Positions 60,088 through 64,000 of a stretch of DNA of 64,000 nucleotides are shown here, piece by piece. The stretch's first letter is position 1; each line of letters begins with the position of its first letter. The translations under genes and the position numbers were made by a program. The stretch comes from JAAYXS01 sp964550375 (lineage in GTDB: Bacteria; Planctomycetota; Phycisphaerae; UBA1845; Fen-1342), in the NCBI GenBank assembly GCA_964550375.1, contig CAZJYX010000013.1, forward strand, positions 1 through 64,000. Reading direction: 5' to 3'. Under the pieces are notes generated by a model. It ran no database searches. It was not told the DNA's origin and saw only the letters and a list, made by a program, of their open reading frames with translations.

Positions 60088-62118
60088 TCAGATCATCACA
60101 CGGCGATTGTACACATACCACTCGAACAGCAGGATGAGCAAGGCCGCGCCCACGAACCAGCGCCAGATTTCGGGCGTGGCCGTCTCGATGGCGCGGCCGG
60201 CCGCGATGCCGGGCGTGCCCAGCTCATCCGCGCCGCGCGGACGGATGTCGCTTTCCCGCGCGTCCGTGAGATTGACGGCGTAGTAGTCGGTCCGCTGCTC
60301 ACCCGCCTGGCGGTACCGGACCTGGTAGATGCCGACCCGCCGCGTGCCGCTGAAGAAGCTGGCGCCGCTCGCATCGGGCACGATGGTCGCGGTGCCGCCG
60401 TCCGGGCCATACAGCCGGGTCTCGGTCACGCCCTCGGGCAGTACCACGCGCAGCGTGTCGCCGGGCCGCACGCGCTCGCGCTCGGTCACCCCGCCACCGC
60501 CCAGGAAACGAATGGCGTTGTACGCGAAGACCGGGAAGCTGGCCCGCTGCCACCAGGTGCTGTCCTCCACGGCGAACGACAGCACCAGGCAGTGCCGGCC
60601 GCCCCGCGCGTGCCGCAGCAGCAGCGGTCCCTGCGGCCCCTCAATCAGCACTTCGGCGTCCTCGGGGGCCCGCAGCGCCACGCCGCGCGCCACGTACACA
60701 TAGTCCAGCGGCACGTGGCGCAGGATCGGATGGGCCTCGTCCCACCAGACCGGCACGTGCACATCGTCCAGCGGCGCACTGACCTGGACATCATCGCCCG
60801 GGGGAACCGCTTTCAAGAACAGGAAGTTCCCGATCGGCAACGCCGCCGGGCTGCACTTGTCGAAGATAACAACGTCGTACGTGGAGCGCTCATCGCGCAC
60901 GTATTCGGCACCGCCCGCCGCGTACTGCGCCGGCGTAATGAAGACCCGCTCCTGCAGCGGCAACCCCGCCAGGACGCTGTCAAGAAAGAAGTTATTCTCC
61001 GTCACGACCAGCACGCGCTGGCGCCGCGGCGTCGGCACGACGGCATAGGCCCGGTTGTCAACGTCCAGGGCGTCCGCGCGCGACAGGCGCGCCTCGAGCA
61101 GCGCCCCGCGTTCGAGTATCAACTCGAAGCTCAGGCCGCGCCGGGCGCCCGGGCCGGGCCGCGCCGCCTCGTCCCCGCCCGGCTGACCAGCAGCGCTATC
61201 CTCAGCCGCCGCCAACTCAACCGAACGCACGCGGGCATCCGAAAGCTGGCCATCGATGTACAGGGCGACGGACGCGGTCACCGGCTCAGCGCAGAAATTC
61301 TCGATTTCCAGCAGGACGTTGACGACCTCCGGCCGCTCGTAGCTGCGCTCCGCCACCAGGGACGTTATGCCGACGTTGTCACGCGCCCGCCCGATCTTGA
61401 TCAATTCAAGCTGCCCACTCCGCAGCACCGCCTCCGCCAAGTCGGCGATGCGACCGTCAGAGAACAACACCACCCGGGCGGCCTCCTCCGTGCCGACGGG
61501 CGTCTCGTCGGTCAGCATCGTCGGCGGGGCAATGTACGCCTCCGCCAGCTCCAGCGCCTCACGAATGTGGCTCTGGCCGTCGGTCGGCTCAATGGCCCGA
61601 ATGACATCCACAAGTTCCGCCGTGTTCGGCGTAAACGGCGAGACGACCGCGGCCCGATCAGAAAACGCGATAACCATCGCCTGGATACGGGCTTGCGCGC
61701 CGCGCAGGCGCAGAAAGGACAGCCAGCCTCCGCCGCGCCGGTCTAGCACCCGGACCAGCCGGACGGCCTGCTCCTTGGCCTCGTCCAGGCGTGTGCCGTC
61801 GCTCTCGACCGTATTCATCGAGGCGGAACGGTCAATCAGGATGACCAGCCGCCCTTCAGGGGCCGCGGACGTTTCCACGATGGGCCGCGCGAGTGCCAGA
61901 ATCGCCGCCGCGAGCACCAGCAGTTGCAGCAGCAGCAGGAGGCTCTTGCGGAGGCGCTGGAAGGGAGCGTTGACCTGCAAGTCGTGCAGGGCGCGCTTCC
62001 ATAGCAGCGTCGAGGAGATGCGCTGCTCGCGGCGGCGCAGCTTCAGGAAATAGAGAATCAGCAGGGCCGGAATGACCGCGGCGGCGATCCACAGCGCCCA
62101 CAGATTCAGAAAGCTCAC
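60088..62118 (-). CDS. BatA/VWA-type membrane protein
   Basis: A 676-residue protein. The BatA N-terminal module (1-85) has two helices and 'FLKLRRREQRISSTLLWKRAL', then a second helix 'LLLLLQLLVLAAAILALA'. A von Willebrand factor A domain follows (about 90-260) with a MIDAS motif 'DRSASM'. The rest is a soluble extracellular region with a glutamine-amidotransferase-like fold ('VIFDKCSPAALP'), and a final membrane helix 'WFVGAALLILLFEWYVY' closes it. GTG start overlaps the DUF58 stop by four bases. With DUF58 and MoxR it forms the metal-binding chaperone-like MoxR/BatA system implicated in stress tolerance and enzyme maturation. Confidence 0.85.
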   Translation of the reverse strand: MSFLNLWALWIAAAVIPALLILYFLKLRRREQRISSTLLWKRALHDLQVNAPFQRLRKSLLLLLQLLVLAAAILALARPIVETSAAPEGRLVILIDRSASMNTVESDGTRLDEAKEQAVRLVRVLDRRGGGWLSFLRLRGAQARIQAMVIAFSDRAAVVSPFTPNTAELVDVIRAIEPTDGQSHIREALELAEAYIAPPTMLTDETPVGTEEAARVVLFSDGRIADLAEAVLRSGQLELIKIGRARDNVGITSLVAERSYERPEVVNVLLEIENFCAEPVTASVALYIDGQLSDARVRSVELAAAEDSAAGQPGGDEAARPGPGARRGLSFELILERGALLEARLSRADALDVDNRAYAVVPTPRRQRVLVVTENNFFLDSVLAGLPLQERVFITPAQYAAGGAEYVRDERSTYDVVIFDKCSPAALPIGNFLFLKAVPPGDDVQVSAPLDDVHVPVWWDEAHPILRHVPLDYVYVARGVALRAPEDAEVLIEGPQGPLLLRHARGGRHCLVLSFAVEDSTWWQRASFPVFAYNAIRFLGGGGVTERERVRPGDTLRVVLPEGVTETRLYGPDGGTATIVPDASGASFFSGTRRVGIYQVRYRQAGEQRTDYYAVNLTDARESDIRPRGADELGTPGIAAGRAIETATPEIWRWFVGAALLILLFEWYVYNRRVMI

Positions 62119-63026
62119 CGCAACAACCCTCGCTGGCGCAGGTACGAGATCACGAGTGTGTCAAACGGCACGCGCGTACTGGTGAACAGATACGTGATGC
62201 CGCGCCGCGTGCAGTAGTCGCGCAGGCCGGCGCAATACGCCTGCAAGCCGGACTGGTAGGCCTTCAGCAGTGGCTGGCTGATGCTGATCTCGGTGGTGTC
62301 GTCGTCCTCGACGTCGCGCAGCTTGAGGTCGCCCGCCAGCGGCGGCTCGATCTCGTCCGGCGCCAGCACCTGGATGACGTACAAATCGACGTCGCGGCTG
62401 AGCAGATAGCGCAGGCCGTCCTGGAAGCCGCCCTTGTCCAGGAAATCGCTCAGGATGATGACGACGCCCTTGCCGCGATGGCGCAGCGCGAAATGCCGCG
62501 CGACCGCCCCGAAGTCCGACGTGCCGCCCAGCGCGCTGCGCCGCAGGAAAGTGACGACCTGGCCGATCAGCCGCCGGCCACGCACGCCGGCCATCTCCTG
62601 CACCAGCCGGCTGGAGTAGCCATAGAGGCTGATGCGGTCGTAGTTGACCAGGCCGATGTAGGCCAGGGCGGCGGCCACGCGCTTCACATACAGGCCCTTG
62701 TGCGGGTCGCCCCAGTCCATGCTCCCGGAAGTGTCGAAGAGGACGCTGACGTTCAGATCCTCCTCTTCGAGGAAGAGCTTGAGCAGCAGGCGTTCGAGGC
62801 GGGCGTAGATGTTCCAGTCGAGGAAGCGCAGGTCGTCGCCGACGACGTAGTTGCGGTAGTCGGCGAACTCGACCGATTCGCCCCGGCGCTTGCTGCGGCG
62901 CTCGCCCTTCATGCGGCCGATGAAGATCCGGCGCGAGAGGATCTCGAGCTGCTCCAGCCGGGCCATGAAGTCCGGCGAAAGCAACTCCTCGTCACCGGCC
63001 GGCGATCGTGTCGGAGCGGTAACCAA
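62115..63026 (-). CDS. DUF58 protein (BatB-class, VWA-like)
   Basis: A 303-residue cytoplasmic protein. The DUF58 signature 'GESVEFADYRNYVVGDDLRF' with 'LDWNIYARLERLL' lies at about 50-85, followed by a VWA-like fold with 'FDTSGSMDWG' (MIDAS) near 97. DUF58 proteins work with MoxR ATPases and membrane VWA proteins. Start is TTG at 63026, with GAGGG nine bases upstream. It lies 47 bases after the MoxR stop and overlaps the BatA gene, so the three are one operon. Confidence 0.9.
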   Translation of the reverse strand: MVTAPTRSPAGDEELLSPDFMARLEQLEILSRRIFIGRMKGERRSKRRGESVEFADYRNYVVGDDLRFLDWNIYARLERLLLKLFLEEEDLNVSVLFDTSGSMDWGDPHKGLYVKRVAAALAYIGLVNYDRISLYGYSSRLVQEMAGVRGRRLIGQVVTFLRRSALGGTSDFGAVARHFALRHRGKGVVIILSDFLDKGGFQDGLRYLLSRDVDLYVIQVLAPDEIEPPLAGDLKLRDVEDDDTTEISISQPLLKAYQSGLQAYCAGLRDYCTRRGITYLFTSTRVPFDTLVISYLRQRGLLR

Positions 63027-63073
63027 TGGTGACAGCCCTCTGGCGCGGACGCGGCGCCGCCGACCGGCGGATG

Positions 63074-64000
<927 letters not shown>

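Overview
The window is high-GC bacterial DNA and most likely comes from a member of the Planctomycetota, perhaps a Phycisphaerae-like or uncultured lineage. I base this on the mixture of gene families. There is a PEP-CTERM protein, a DUF4159 protein with terpene-cyclase-like repeats, a MoxR/DUF58/BatA cluster, several short zinc-ribbon, FHA and lipoprotein genes of the kind common in that phylum, and a lipid A pathway with an LpxC-FabZ fusion. B12-dependent ribonucleotide reductase, HemW, a possible B12-binding radical SAM protein and a BadF/DUF2229 system all tolerate or require low oxygen, so an anaerobic or microaerophilic life is plausible. I found no tRNA, rRNA, CRISPR array, intact insertion sequence or prophage.

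Layout. 0-9 kb: VOC protein, DUF4159 protein, prmC-murA, a radical SAM protein, an RRM protein and a PEP-CTERM protein. 9-18.4 kb: SpoVR, a DUF2723 membrane protein, HD, TPR/SPOR, DUF457 and FHA proteins, and hemW. 18.4-23 kb: nrdJ with an elaborate control region, then an M20 amidohydrolase. 24-28.4 kb: two large sensor kinases, each starting with a receiver domain. 29-31.5 kb: a TetR regulator diverging from a tiny lipoprotein gene over a shared palindrome, then a sugar-phosphate transferase and a TPR protein. 32-38.5 kb: a two-gene BadF/DUF2229 enzyme followed by a Tes-like radical SAM enzyme. 38.5-46.7 kb: heparinase-like protein, UbiA prenyltransferase, pyrF, a peroxiredoxin fused to a histone H1-like tail, a zinc-ribbon protein and der. 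47-64 kb: a large membrane protein, lipoprotein and TPR genes, a pseudouridine synthase, dacB, the skp-lpxD-lpxC/fabZ-lpxA-oxidoreductase block, a PilZ protein, and the BatA-DUF58-MoxR cluster, cut by the window edge.

The most interesting part is 31.97-38.47 kb. The first two genes resemble PlsA/GeR, the enzyme system that converts ester-linked lipids to ether (plasmalogen-type) lipids in anaerobic bacteria. The third resembles tetraether or membrane-spanning lipid synthase (Tes/MSS), which joins lipid tails end to end. Together they suggest that this bacterium, which also carries genes for lipid A, could make ether-linked and possibly membrane-spanning lipids. This is inferred from sequence patterns recognised by eye.

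Other points of note are a peroxiredoxin with a 130-residue lysine/alanine-rich tail, two NrdR-like boxes placed inside tandem nrdJ promoters, a 35-bp palindrome shared by divergent promoters next to tetR, and several genes whose -10 element lies so close to the start codon that their mRNAs may be leaderless.
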